A stretch of 33,558 nt of DNA from Hyphomicrobiales bacterium (GCA_025358745.1 JANYIH010000054.1:1-33558); one strand, 5' to 3'. Positions 17,424 to 26,189 are shown, counted from the first letter of the stretch. Translations and numbers: made by a program. Notes: generated by a model from the letters alone, not told the origin.

Positions 17424-18509
17424 ATGCCGTCATTGCGCACGAACGGCTTTGTGCGCTTCGAGAATGTGCAGAAGACCTATGATGGCCGGTCGCTTGTCGT
17501 CAAAGCGCTCAACCTCTCGATCGGGCGCGGCGAATTTCTGACGTTGCTGGGCCCGTCAGGCTCGGGAAAGACGACCACGTTGATGATGCTCGCGGGCTTC
17601 GAGAGCGCGACCAGCGGCGAGATCTTTCTCGACGACGAACTCATCAACAATATCCCGCCGCACAAGCGCGGCCTCGGCATGGTTTTTCAGAATTACGCCC
17701 TGTTTCCTCATATGACGGTGGCGGACAATATCGCGTTTCCGTTACGCGTGCGCGCAATTGGCAAGGCGGAGACGACCGAACGCGTGCGCCAGGCGCTCGA
17801 CATGGTGCGCATGAGCAATTTCGAGGGCCGCAAGCCGGCGCAGCTTTCCGGCGGCCAGCAGCAGCGCATCGCGCTTGCGCGCGCGCTCGTGTTCGAGCCG
17901 AAATTGCTGCTGATGGACGAACCGCTCGGCGCGCTCGACAAACAGCTGCGCGAGCACATGCAGTTCGAGATCAAACATCTGCACGAACGTCTCGGCATAA
18001 CCATCGTCTACGTCACTCACGATCAGTCGGAGGCGCTCACAATGTCCGACCGCATCGCGGTCTTCAACGATGGCCGCATCCAGCAACTGGCGGCGCCGTC
18101 GGATCTCTACGAGAAGCCGGACAACAGTTTCGTCGCCCAGTTCATCGGCGAGAACAACCGGCTGCGCGGCGTTACGCGCGCGCTTAACAACGGTCGCGCG
18201 GAAGTCGAAATGCGGGGCGGCGTCATCGTGCCTGCGCTGGCGGTGAAGGCCGCCGTCGGCGAGCCGACCCAAATCTCGATTCGACCCGAACGCGTTTCGC
18301 TCGAACCGCAAAACAGCGAAATCAACCTTGAAGGGACCGTCGCCGAAGTCATCTATCTCGGCGATCATATCCGAATTCGCATGCAGGTGTTTGACGACGA
18401 GAATTTCATCGTGAAGCTCAGCAATGGTTCGGCGCGCCGGGACTTCGCCGTGGGCGAGTCCCTGCGCGTGGGATGGTCCGTCGAGGACGGTCGGGCGCTC
18501 GATGTTTGA
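17424..18509 (+). CDS. Pot-type ABC transporter ATPase
   Basis: A 361-residue importer ATPase of the spermidine/putrescine (PotA) class. Walker A is GPSGSGKTT (43-51), Q-loop Gln89, signature LSGGQQQR (141-148), Walker B LLLMDEP (161-167) and switch His199. A C-terminal TOBE domain spans about 235-355. With the binding protein and two permeases downstream it makes a complete importer. In this locus the cargo is likely creatine or another guanidino/amine compound, not necessarily a polyamine. The start has a weak ribosome site, but the next in-frame ATG lies too far inside the fold. Confidence 0.94.
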   Translation: MPSLRTNGFVRFENVQKTYDGRSLVVKALNLSIGRGEFLTLLGPSGSGKTTTLMMLAGFESATSGEIFLDDELINNIPPHKRGLGMVFQNYALFPHMTVADNIAFPLRVRAIGKAETTERVRQALDMVRMSNFEGRKPAQLSGGQQQRIALARALVFEPKLLLMDEPLGALDKQLREHMQFEIKHLHERLGITIVYVTHDQSEALTMSDRIAVFNDGRIQQLAAPSDLYEKPDNSFVAQFIGENNRLRGVTRALNNGRAEVEMRGGVIVPALAVKAAVGEPTQISIRPERVSLEPQNSEINLEGTVAEVIYLGDHIRIRMQVFDDENFIVKLSNGSARRDFAVGESLRVGWSVEDGRALDV

Positions 18510-18561
18510 GAGTTCCGCTTACGCGGGCTAGAGGCCCTGCCTGGGCTGAGGGATAGAGTGA

Positions 18562-18586
18562 CGCTGAGGACGCCCCGTCCTGAGCG
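18562..18586 (+). other. Intercistronic hairpin before the binding-protein gene
   Basis: CGCTGAGGAC and GTCCTGAGCG pair over 9 of 10 positions around a GCCCC loop. It sits just upstream of the substrate-binding-protein gene, whose own ribosome site GGAG follows at 18597. Such hairpins often protect or set the level of the binding-protein mRNA; no T run follows, so it is not a normal terminator. Confidence 0.4.
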
Positions 18587-18606
18587 AAGGGAGAACGGAG
18601 ATAGAG

Positions 18607-19692
18607 ATGAAGACCATTGCAAACCTTCTGCTGGCGACCGCCGCGACGCTGGCTTTCACGGCGGCAGCGGCCCGGGCCGAGCAGATTACGGTTGTATCCT
18701 GGGGCGGCGCCTATACGAAGGCGCAGACCGAAGCCTATCAGAAGCCGTGGATGGCCAAGACCGGCAATTCGATCGTCTCGGCGGACTACAACGGCGGCCT
18801 CGCCGAAGTGAAGTCGCAGGTTCAAAGCGGCAATGTGACCTGGGACATCATCGACGTGGAGCCATCGGAGGCGGTTTCGGGCTGCAACGACGGCCTGTTC
18901 GAGAAGCTCGACCTGACCAAGCTGCCCAAAGGCGCCGACGGCTCCGACGCCAAGGCTGACTTCGTTCCCGGCGCGCTGCTCGATTGCGCGGTCGGCACGA
19001 TCGCCTACGCCAACATCTTTGGCTACGATTCGACGAAGTTTCCCGGCGCCAAGCCGGCCAAGCTCGCCGACTTCTTCGACCTGAAGACTTTCCCCGGCAA
19101 GCGCGGCATGAAGAAGGAATCCAAGGTCAATCTCGAAATGGCCCTGATGGCCGACGGCGTCGCCGCCGCGGACGTCTACAAGGTGCTCGCCACCAAGGAA
19201 GGCGTCGAGCGCGCGTTCAAGAAACTCGAGTCGATCAAGAGCTCGGTTGTTTGGTGGGAGGCCGGCGCGCAACCGCCGCAACTGCTGGCTTCCGGCGAAG
19301 TCACGATGACGACAGCCTATAACGGCCGGCTGTTCACGCCGATGGTGACCGAAGGCAAGCCGTTCGTGATTGTTTGGGATGGCCAGCAGCAGGTGTTCGA
19401 CATGTGGGCTATCCTCAAGGGTTCGAAGAAGAAGGATGTCGCCATGGACTTCATCTCCTTCTCGACCTCGACTCAGCCGCTCGCCGATCAGGCCAAGTAC
19501 ATCCCATACGGCCCGACGCGAAAGTCTTCGGCGCCGCTGGTTGGCAAGTTCATGGACGGCAAGACCGACATGGCGCCCAACATGCCGACCAATCCCGCCA
19601 ATATGGGCAATTCGCTCGTTCAAAGCGTGTCGTTCTGGTCGGAGCATTACGACGAACTCAACGAGCGCTTCGTTAGCTGGATCGGCAAATAA
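18607..19692 (+). CDS. Periplasmic substrate-binding protein of the Pot-type importer
   Basis: A 361-residue PotD-like extracellular solute-binding protein. A Sec signal peptide covers residues 1-24 with cleavage after ARA, before EQITVVSWGGAYTKAQ, the usual start of this family's mature fold. WDIIDVEPSEAV and the PYGPTRK hinge region are typical. The ATG has GGAG 6 nt upstream. It captures the substrate in the periplasm for the two permeases encoded next. Relatives bind polyamines and other cationic or amine compounds; by context creatine is the prime candidate. Confidence 0.92.
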   Translation: MKTIANLLLATAATLAFTAAAARAEQITVVSWGGAYTKAQTEAYQKPWMAKTGNSIVSADYNGGLAEVKSQVQSGNVTWDIIDVEPSEAVSGCNDGLFEKLDLTKLPKGADGSDAKADFVPGALLDCAVGTIAYANIFGYDSTKFPGAKPAKLADFFDLKTFPGKRGMKKESKVNLEMALMADGVAAADVYKVLATKEGVERAFKKLESIKSSVVWWEAGAQPPQLLASGEVTMTTAYNGRLFTPMVTEGKPFVIVWDGQQQVFDMWAILKGSKKKDVAMDFISFSTSTQPLADQAKYIPYGPTRKSSAPLVGKFMDGKTDMAPNMPTNPANMGNSLVQSVSFWSEHYDELNERFVSWIGK

Positions 19693-19747
19693 CGCATAGG
19701 GGACCGGGGCACGGCGCGGTGGCCGCGCCCCGGCGTTTGCAATTCCA

Positions 19748-20983
19748 ATGACCGCTGTCGAGCTGGGAACCGAGGGACTGGAACGCAGGCTCGCGCGAGC
19801 CGAGCGGAGGGGAAAGCTGCGCGCCTTCCTGCTGGTCGCGCCGCTGCTCGCTTTCGTGCTGCTCAGTTTCGCCATGCCGATTCTGACGCTGGTTCGTCAG
19901 GCCGCCTATAATACGCTCGTCTCCGCCAATCTGCCCGAGACGACCGCGCTTATCGCTGATTGGAAGGTCGATGCGCCTGTGCCGGAGCCGCTCTGCGAGG
20001 CGCTGGTGCGCGAGATGCACGCCGCCAAGGAGGTCGATCCCGCCATTCCCTCGCGCATCGCGACCTTCGTCAATCGCGAACGAGCGGGCAGTCTGTCGCG
20101 GGTCAAGCAGGTCGCCAACGCGGATATCAAGGCGCCCTATTGCGCGGGCCTGGCGGCATTGCACGATGATTGGGCGCAGCCCGACATCTGGCGTGCGCTG
20201 AAGATTGTAGCGCCAAGCTTTTCGCCGCGCTTCTTCCTGCAGGCGCTCGATTTCCGGTTGCAGGCCGACGGCTCCATTCGTTCGCAGGATTCCAACGAAG
20301 CGCTCCACCTCATGTTGTTCCGCCGCACGCTGCTTGTCGCCGCGGGCGTCACGCTTGCCTGCGCGCTGCTCGGCTTTCCCGTCGCTTATCTGCTCGCGCA
20401 TGTGTCCTTGCGTGTATCCAACATGCTGCTCATCATCGTGCTGTTGCCCTTCTGGACCTCGCTGCTCGTCCGCACGACGGCCTGGATCGCGCTTCTGCAG
20501 CAAAACGGCGTCGTCAACGACACACTGGTCGCGCTGCACATCATCGGCGAGAAAGGTCGGCTCGAGATGATGTACAACATGTTTGCGACGCTCGTCGTGA
20601 TGACCCACGTGCTGCTGCCTTTCATGATCCTGCCGCTTTTTTCGGTGATGAAGGGGATCAACCCGAATTTCACCCGCGCGGCGCTGTCGTTGGGCGCGAC
20701 GCCCTCGACCGCCTTCTGGAAAGTCTATTTCCCGCAGACGATTCCCGGACTCGGCGCCGGTTGCTTGCTCGTTTTCATCCTCGCCGTCGGCTACTACATC
20801 ACGCCGGCGCTGGTGGGCGGGCAGAGCGGTCAGTTGATCTCCAACATTATAGCCTTCCACATGCAGAAAACCTTGAACTGGCCGCTCGCGGCGGCAATCG
20901 GGACGATCCTGCTGGCGGGCGTTCTCCTGCTCTACTGGCTCTACTCCCGTCTCGTCGGCATCGACAAAATGAAGCTGGGCTGA
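19748..20983 (+). CDS. Pot-type ABC permease with a large extracytoplasmic insertion
   Basis: A 411-residue PotB-like permease. The first membrane helix is near residues 22-48. It is followed by about 140 mostly hydrophilic residues (50-190) before the core set of helices starts at LLVAAGVTLACALLGFPVAYLLA. The ATPase-contact EAA loop is RAALSLGATPSTAFWKVYFP. Typical PotB proteins are about 280-300 residues, so the insertion accounts for the extra length. It starts 55 bp after the binding-protein gene with a weak ribosome site, and its stop is followed 1 nt later by the next permease. Confidence 0.92.
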   Translation: MTAVELGTEGLERRLARAERRGKLRAFLLVAPLLAFVLLSFAMPILTLVRQAAYNTLVSANLPETTALIADWKVDAPVPEPLCEALVREMHAAKEVDPAIPSRIATFVNRERAGSLSRVKQVANADIKAPYCAGLAALHDDWAQPDIWRALKIVAPSFSPRFFLQALDFRLQADGSIRSQDSNEALHLMLFRRTLLVAAGVTLACALLGFPVAYLLAHVSLRVSNMLLIIVLLPFWTSLLVRTTAWIALLQQNGVVNDTLVALHIIGEKGRLEMMYNMFATLVVMTHVLLPFMILPLFSVMKGINPNFTRAALSLGATPSTAFWKVYFPQTIPGLGAGCLLVFILAVGYYITPALVGGQSGQLISNIIAFHMQKTLNWPLAAAIGTILLAGVLLLYWLYSRLVGIDKMKLG

Positions 20984-20984
20984 C

Positions 20985-21911
20985 ATGGCGAGCTTTCGCT
21001 CATCCCTCCCCGTCTACGCGACCACGCTCGATGTCGTCTGGCACTATGCGTTCCGCACGATCTGCGGCGCGATTCTCGTGTTCCTCGTCGCGCCGATCCT
21101 CGTCATCATCCCGCTGTCGTTCAACGCCGAGAGTTTTTTCAGCTTCACGAGCGGCATGGTCTCGCTGAAGCCCGAGGCCTATTCGTTGAAATGGTACAGG
21201 GACATATTCACCAACGGCATGGGCGCGCCGGAGGCCGCCTTTGGTTGGAGCTGGTTGGTCGACAGCTGGCGCCATGGCCAGTGGATGCTCGCGTTGCGCA
21301 ACAGCGTCGTCGTCGGCGTCGCCTCGACCCTCGTCGCGACGGCGCTCGGAACGCTCGCCTCAGTCGGCCTTTCGCGCCCGGAAATGCCATTCCGTGGGCT
21401 CATCATGGGCCTGCTGATTTCGCCGATGATCGTGCCAATCATCATCACCGCGACCGGCCTGTTCTTCTTCTTCAGTTCGGTTGGGTTGGCCCAGACCTAT
21501 CTCGGTCTCATTCTAGCTCACGCGCTGCTCGGCACGCCATTCGTCGTGATCACGGTGACGGCGACGCTGACCTCTTTCGACCGTTCGCTGATGCGCGCCG
21601 CAGCCAACCTCGGCGCGAGCCCGCTGCGCGCCTTCTTCAGCGTCCAGGCGCCGCTGATCCTGCCCGGCGTGATCTCCGGCGCCCTGTTCGCCTTCGTGAC
21701 GAGTTTCGACGAGGTGGTCGTCGTGCTTTTCCTCGCCGAGCCGGACCAGCGCACGATTCCGCGCCAGATGTGGTCGGGCTTGCGCGAACAGGTGAGCCCG
21801 ACCATTCTGGCCGTGGCGACGATCCTCGTGCTTATTTCGCTGGCGATGCTCGGCTCGCTGGAAATGCTCCGCCGAAGGGTCGAGCGGCTGAAGACGGAAA
21901 CGCCGATCTGA
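20985..21911 (+). CDS. Pot-type ABC permease, second subunit
   Basis: A 308-residue PotC-like permease with about six membrane helices. The first is near residues 25-48 (ICGAILVFLVAPILVIIPL) and the EAA loop is RAAANLGASPLRAFFSVQAP. It begins 1 nt after the first permease's stop, so translation is coupled. With the other permease it forms the membrane channel of the importer encoded here. The last helix is followed by a short basic tail. Confidence 0.93.
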   Translation: MASFRSSLPVYATTLDVVWHYAFRTICGAILVFLVAPILVIIPLSFNAESFFSFTSGMVSLKPEAYSLKWYRDIFTNGMGAPEAAFGWSWLVDSWRHGQWMLALRNSVVVGVASTLVATALGTLASVGLSRPEMPFRGLIMGLLISPMIVPIIITATGLFFFFSSVGLAQTYLGLILAHALLGTPFVVITVTATLTSFDRSLMRAAANLGASPLRAFFSVQAPLILPGVISGALFAFVTSFDEVVVVLFLAEPDQRTIPRQMWSGLREQVSPTILAVATILVLISLAMLGSLEMLRRRVERLKTETPI

Positions 21912-21946
21912 TGCGCCGGTCTCTGGCGCGCTTAAATGAGGACGCT

Positions 21947-22552
21947 ATGACGCAGGTTCATTCGCAAGTTCGCATGGTTCCCGCTCGCAAGGGCCGGGCG
22001 GTTCGTCTTACGCGCGGCCAATCGATCAAGATCATCAACACGCATGGTCATCAGGTCTGCGACACCTGGGCCTTCAGCGCCGATGACCCGCACGAATTCA
22101 TGTCGATGGAGCATACACGCCCGACGATAGAAAAGATCTTTCCGACCAAGGGCGACTATCTTTACAGCAACCGGCGTCGACCAATCCTGTTCTTCGCGGA
22201 AGACACCTCGCCCGGCATTCACGACACGATCATCGCCGCCTGCGACGATTATCGCTATGGACTGCTCGGCTGCGCCGAATATCACGACAATTGCACCGAC
22301 AATCTCATCGCTGCGATGCGCGCGATTCACGCGCCTCTCCCCGAAGCGCCGCAGCCCCTCAATCTGTGGATGAACATTCCCGTGAGTCCGGAGGGCAGGA
22401 TTTCCTGGTGCGAACCGTTGTCGAAGCCGGGCGATTATGTCGTGTTACGCGCAGAAATGGATGTCGTTGTCGCGATGTCGGCTTGCCCGCAGGATATCCT
22501 GCCAATCAACAGTGGAGAGCCGGTCGAGGTGCACTACGAAGTGCTGGGCTGA
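21947..22552 (+). CDS. DUF1989 (urea carboxylase-associated) family protein
   Basis: A 201-residue cytoplasmic protein. FSADDPHEFMSMEHTRPTI, GDYLYSNRRRPIL, YHDNCTDNL and the C-terminal MSACPQDILPINSG are typical of the DUF1989 family. Characterised relatives include subunits of carboxyguanidine deiminase and guanylurea hydrolase, so the family acts on guanidine-derived C-N bonds. It closes the creatinase/importer gene run, 35 bp after the permease, with GAGGA before the ATG. An activity on creatine, guanidinoacetate or a breakdown product is a reasonable inference but is not shown. Two-subunit relatives need a paired DUF1989 protein; only one copy is present here. Confidence 0.88.
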   Translation: MTQVHSQVRMVPARKGRAVRLTRGQSIKIINTHGHQVCDTWAFSADDPHEFMSMEHTRPTIEKIFPTKGDYLYSNRRRPILFFAEDTSPGIHDTIIAACDDYRYGLLGCAEYHDNCTDNLIAAMRAIHAPLPEAPQPLNLWMNIPVSPEGRISWCEPLSKPGDYVVLRAEMDVVVAMSACPQDILPINSGEPVEVHYEVLG

Positions 22553-22808
22553 CGGCTTCGTTCTGGGTCCTGGACCGAACTCTGCTCGTCATCAACGAAA
22601 CAAGCGCCAGGACAAGCATTTTGCCGCGTCCGACGACGGCACAACCCGCCTTCGAATAAAGTTTGGTCGGCCTAAATCACGCCAACCAGCCTCTACAAAA
22701 CGATTCAATAACTACCCGCCGTAAGACTCCTCGACGGACTCACTCGTCTTAAAAACTCAAACACGACGCAAGCCGCGGCCCGCTCTACCCGAGTTTCCGT
22801 CGTAATCT
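22553..22808. other. Convergent intergenic stretch without a supported gene
   Basis: About 300 bp separate the DUF1989 gene (plus) from the molybdenum oxidase gene (minus), the last 50 bp being the hairpin and its tail. The short frames here have no ribosome sites or recognisable products. The stretch is somewhat A-rich compared with its surroundings (for example around 22680-22760). Confidence 0.5.
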
Positions 22809-22842
22809 GACCCTGGCCCGGAGCTTCCTCCGGACCAGGGTC
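22809..22842. terminator. Strong hairpin terminator between convergent operons
   Basis: GACCCTGG-C-CCGGAG and CTCCGG-A-CCAGGGTC pair around a CTTC loop, giving a 15-bp stem with one mismatch. On the plus strand it is followed by TTGTATTTT, a suitable T-rich tail. It also starts about 15 nt after the stop of the minus-strand oxidase gene, so it probably serves both directions. Confidence 0.8.
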
Positions 22843-22857
22843 TTGTATTTTGCAGGT

Positions 22858-25176
22858 CTAGGCCTTGCTCACCTGCTGACGCAACGGCAGCGCCCGTATC
22901 CGCTTACCTGTGGCGGCGAACACCGCGTTGAGCATCGCCGGCGCCACCGGCGGCACGCCGGGTTCGCCCACGCCGCCGAGCGGGATATCGTAGCCGTGCG
23001 GCACGATATGCACATGCGTCTCGCGCGGCGCGTCGCCGATGCGCAGCACCTGATAATCGTCGAAATTGCTCTGCTGGACCTTGCCGTCCTTGAACGAGAT
23101 TTCCGACATCATCGCGATGCCCAACCCCATGATCACGGCGCCTTCCATCTGCGACCGGACGCGATCGGGATTGACGGTCGGGCCGCAGTCGACGGCGACG
23201 TCGACGCGCGGGATCTTGATCGCGCCCTTTTCATCAACCGCCACTTCGACGACGGTCGCGACATAGGTGACGAAGCTGCGGTGAACCGCCAGCCCCAACC
23301 CATGTCCCGGCGCCAACTTGCGGCCCCATCCCGCCTTCTCGGTCGCGAGTTCGATCACGCCGCGCAACCGCGCGGTGTCGACGGGGTGGACCTCCGGATT
23401 TTCGCCGTAGTCCCAGAACTCCTTCACCATGCCCGCGATGTTGACGATGCGGGGCGGGCCGATCAGATCGAGGATGAAGCTCTTCATATCCTTGCCGGCC
23501 GCCGCGGCCAGTTCGGCGGTGAAGGACTGGATCGCGAAGGCGTGCGGAATATTGGAGACCGAGCGGAACCAGCCGATCTTGGTGTGGGCTTCGGCCTCGC
23601 CGTTCTCGATCGAGACATTCTTGACGTCGAACGGGTTGTCGGTCAGGCCCATGCCCTGTTCGAGCGCCGCCTCGTGCTTGGGATCGGCCGCGAACAACGA
23701 GAAGATCGTCGGCGCGACGCTGTTGTGCCGCCACGCGATCACCTTGCCGTCCTTGTCGAGCCCGGCTTCGAGATGCTCAGCCGAGACGGTGTGGTAGAAG
23801 CCGTTGTGGATGTCGTCTTCGCGCGTCCACACGACCTTCACCGGCTTGCCGCCGATGCCTTTCGACACCAGCGCCGCCTCGACCGCGAAGTCGGGCTTCG
23901 ACCGGCGGCCGAAACCGCCGCCGAGCAGCGTCACGTGGACCGTGACGTCCTCGGGCTTGAAGCCGAGATATTTGGTGACAAGATCATGCGCGGCCTGCGG
24001 GCTTTGCACGCTTGTCCACACCTCGGCCTTGCCGTCGACAATCTGACAGCTCGCGGCAGGCGGCTCCATCGTCGCATGGGCGATATGGGGGATGTAATAA
24101 TCCCCTTCGACCTTCTTGTCCGCGCTGGCCATAGCGCCGGCGAAGTCGCCCTCCTTACGCAGCGAAACGCCAGGCTTACGGGCCGTCTCCTCCATCGCCG
24201 TGCGATAGGCGGCGGAATCGTAGCTCGCATGCGGACCATCGTCCCATTTGATGATCAGCGCGTCGCGCGCCTTCATCGCCGCCCAGGTGTTGTCGGCGAC
24301 CACGGCTATGCCGCCCGAGGGCTGGAACGCCAACGGGAAGGTCGGCGCCGGAATCTCGACGATCGCCACGAAGCCGGGCACTTTCTTGGCTTCCGTCGCA
24401 TCGAACGAAACAACCTTGCCGCCCATGACCGGCGGGCGGGCGATGACGGCGTATTTGGTGCCGGGCAGACGGATGTCCTGACCGTATTTGGCGCGGCCCG
24501 TCGAGATGTCGAAGCCGTCGACGAGATGGGTCCCCTCCTTGCCGATGTAGCGGAACTTGGAGGGGTCCTTGAGGCGCAGCTTGTCGGTCGCGGGCACGTC
24601 CAATTTGGCGGCCTCGGCGGCGATTTCGCCATAAGACAGCTTCTTGCCCGACGCCTTGTGAAGGATCTCGCTGTTGGACGCCTCGACTTCGGCGACCGGA
24701 ACATTCCAGCGCTTCGCGGCGGCTTCTTCGAGCATCATGCGGGCCGCGGCGCCGATCTGACGCATCGGCTTGATGAAATGGCGCGTCGAGCGCGAGCCGT
24801 CAGTATCCTGATTGCCGTACTTGACCTCGTCGCCGGGCGCCTGCACGATTTTCACTTTTGACCAATCGGCTTCCATTTCGTCGGCGACGATCAGGGGAAT
24901 GCCGGTGCGCACGCCCTGACCCATTTCCGAGCGGCTGCAGACGATCGAAACCGTCCCGTCCGGCGCGATGGAGACGAAGGTGCGGGGATCGTTGACGGTG
25001 CCATGCGGCATGCCGTCGGCGCCCCATTTCGGCGCGTCGGCCGCGAGCGCGTATTTGGTTGGCGCCAGTGAGACGGCGAGCACCAGCCCGCCGGTGGCGA
25101 ACAGGCCCTGCAGAACGCCGCGGCGGCTGACGTTCTCGATGCCCGAAGCGCTGAGTTCACGAACAATCTTGGTCAT
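22858..25176 (-). CDS. Molybdopterin-binding subunit of a periplasmic aldehyde oxidase (IorB-like)
   Basis: A 772-residue xanthine-dehydrogenase-family large subunit of the isoquinoline oxidoreductase beta/aldehyde dehydrogenase branch. A twin-arginine signal with SRRGVLQGLFATGG (residues 17-30) points to export of the folded complex. SRSEMGQGVRTGIPLIVADE, THLVDGF and GGGFGRRSKPDF bind the molybdenum cofactor, and the catalytic Glu lies in GVGEPGVPP near the C-terminus. It begins 1 nt after the iron-sulfur subunit. With the PQQ alcohol dehydrogenase upstream, its likely job is oxidation of the resulting aldehyde to the acid. A cytochrome c third subunit, usual in such enzymes, is not encoded here. 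Confidence 0.92.
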   Translation of the reverse strand: MTKIVRELSASGIENVSRRGVLQGLFATGGLVLAVSLAPTKYALAADAPKWGADGMPHGTVNDPRTFVSIAPDGTVSIVCSRSEMGQGVRTGIPLIVADEMEADWSKVKIVQAPGDEVKYGNQDTDGSRSTRHFIKPMRQIGAAARMMLEEAAAKRWNVPVAEVEASNSEILHKASGKKLSYGEIAAEAAKLDVPATDKLRLKDPSKFRYIGKEGTHLVDGFDISTGRAKYGQDIRLPGTKYAVIARPPVMGGKVVSFDATEAKKVPGFVAIVEIPAPTFPLAFQPSGGIAVVADNTWAAMKARDALIIKWDDGPHASYDSAAYRTAMEETARKPGVSLRKEGDFAGAMASADKKVEGDYYIPHIAHATMEPPAASCQIVDGKAEVWTSVQSPQAAHDLVTKYLGFKPEDVTVHVTLLGGGFGRRSKPDFAVEAALVSKGIGGKPVKVVWTREDDIHNGFYHTVSAEHLEAGLDKDGKVIAWRHNSVAPTIFSLFAADPKHEAALEQGMGLTDNPFDVKNVSIENGEAEAHTKIGWFRSVSNIPHAFAIQSFTAELAAAAGKDMKSFILDLIGPPRIVNIAGMVKEFWDYGENPEVHPVDTARLRGVIELATEKAGWGRKLAPGHGLGLAVHRSFVTYVATVVEVAVDEKGAIKIPRVDVAVDCGPTVNPDRVRSQMEGAVIMGLGIAMMSEISFKDGKVQQSNFDDYQVLRIGDAPRETHVHIVPHGYDIPLGGVGEPGVPPVAPAMLNAVFAATGKRIRALPLRQQVSKA

Positions 25177-25177
25177 G

Positions 25178-25627
25178 TCACGCTCCCGAAGCTTGCTTGA
25201 TGGCGGCGCGAATGCGTTGATAGGTGCCGCAGCGGCAGATGTTGCCGTACATGGCGTTGTCGATCTCCGCGTCGGTTGGATGCGGCGTCTGCTTCAGAAG
25301 CGCGGAGGCCTGCATGATCTGGCCGGCCTGGCAATAGCCGCATTGCGGCACGTTCACCTCGCGCCAGGCTTTCTGAACGGGATGATTGCCTTCCGGGTCG
25401 AGACCTTCGATCGTCGTGACGGACTTGCCGTTGACGTCGCTGATCGCCGTCCGGCAGGCGCGAACCGCTTCCCCGTCGATATGCACGGTGCAGGCGCCGC
25501 AGGCGGCGACGCCGCAGCCGAATTTTGTGCCGGTAAGGCCGAGTTCGTCGCGCAGATACCATAGCAACGGCATGGTTGGATCGCCGTCGAACTGCTGCGC
25601 CTGGCCATTGACTTTAAGAGTGAACAT
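25178..25627 (-). CDS. [2Fe-2S] subunit of the aldehyde oxidase (IorA-like)
   Basis: A 149-residue two-domain iron-sulfur protein. The plant-ferredoxin-like N-terminal cluster uses Cys38, Cys43, Cys46 and Cys58 (CGVAACGAC ... C). The helical second domain uses Cys96 and Cys99 (QCGYC) and Cys131 and Cys133 (CRCG). It passes electrons from the molybdenum site out of the enzyme. It has no signal peptide of its own, so it should ride through the Tat system with the large subunit. A strong ribosome site (GGGAGGTG on the minus strand) precedes the ATG. Confidence 0.94.
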   Translation of the reverse strand: MFTLKVNGQAQQFDGDPTMPLLWYLRDELGLTGTKFGCGVAACGACTVHIDGEAVRACRTAISDVNGKSVTTIEGLDPEGNHPVQKAWREVNVPQCGYCQAGQIMQASALLKQTPHPTDAEIDNAMYGNICRCGTYQRIRAAIKQASGA

Positions 25628-25680
25628 GTTTCACCTCCCTGTACAAACCGGCTGCTTGGAGCCGTCGGCAAGTTACGTTC

Positions 25681-25728
25681 GGAGCCCACACGGCTCCGTT
25701 TCATTGGTCGTCGCGGCTTTCGCCGCGA
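25681..25728 (-). other. Two tandem intercistronic hairpins between the secreted-protein and aldehyde-oxidase genes
   Basis: Read on the minus strand, the first hairpin (25711-25728) has a 7-bp stem TCGCGGC/GCCGCGA with a 4-nt loop and starts 2 nt after the secreted-protein stop. The second (25681-25697) has a 6-bp stem GGAGCC/GGCTCC with a 5-nt loop. Neither is followed by a T run. They may lower read-through or separate mRNA stability of the two halves of the cluster. Confidence 0.45.
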
Positions 25729-25730
25729 TC

Positions 25731-26189
25731 CTATTCCGCGCCCGTGACATTGGCGATCAGAGGCACCGACACCATCGCCATTTCGCCGGGGTCGCGGATG
25801 TAGCCCACCCGAAACAGCCCATTGATAGGATGTTTGCCGGGTTTGGTCGCCCGCAAACTGACCGAGAAGACGAGCGTGTCGTCCTCGACCTTGGCCCGCT
25901 CCACCTTGTGCTCGAAGACAACGCCTTCGTCATACGAGGACAGGGCGCTCACTCTGTTGTTATAGGATTTGAGAATTCGGTATCCGTCGCGAATTTTCAA
26001 GGTCACGCGCATGACCGCAGGTTCGCCCACCTTCGCGGTGATGTCGCTGACGTTGATGACATAGGCGTTCGGAACGCCGGCGGCCGGCTCCTCGGCGAGC
26101 GCCCAGGCGCCGGCCGAAACGCCAATCGCGCCCGCGATCGCCGCCACTGCTCGGAACGCCGCGCGCCTGGCTCTTGAAATACGTCGCAT
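25731..26189 (-). CDS. Small secreted protein of unknown function in the PQQ dehydrogenase cluster
   Basis: A 152-residue protein beginning MRRISRARRAAFRAVAAIAG, a basic N-region plus hydrophobic segment that reads as a signal peptide, cleaved near ALA-EEP. The mature part (about 120 residues) looks like a beta-sandwich, with strands such as AVMRVTLKIRDGYRIL and DTLVFSVSLRATKPGKH. No cysteines or cofactor motifs are present. I do not recognise the family. Its place between the PQQ alcohol dehydrogenase and the aldehyde oxidase suggests an accessory or scaffold role in the periplasm. The frame is open upstream to 26249, but the signal peptide fixes the start. Confidence 0.7.
   Translation of the reverse strand: MRRISRARRAAFRAVAAIAGAIGVSAGAWALAEEPAAGVPNAYVINVSDITAKVGEPAVMRVTLKIRDGYRILKSYNNRVSALSSYDEGVVFEHKVERAKVEDDTLVFSVSLRATKPGKHPINGLFRVGYIRDPGEMAMVSVPLIANVTGAE

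Noticed and set aside
22843-24861. 672-codon plus-strand frame opposite the IorB-like gene
   Set aside because: Mirror frame of the molybdopterin subunit; no motif and His/Arg-rich.
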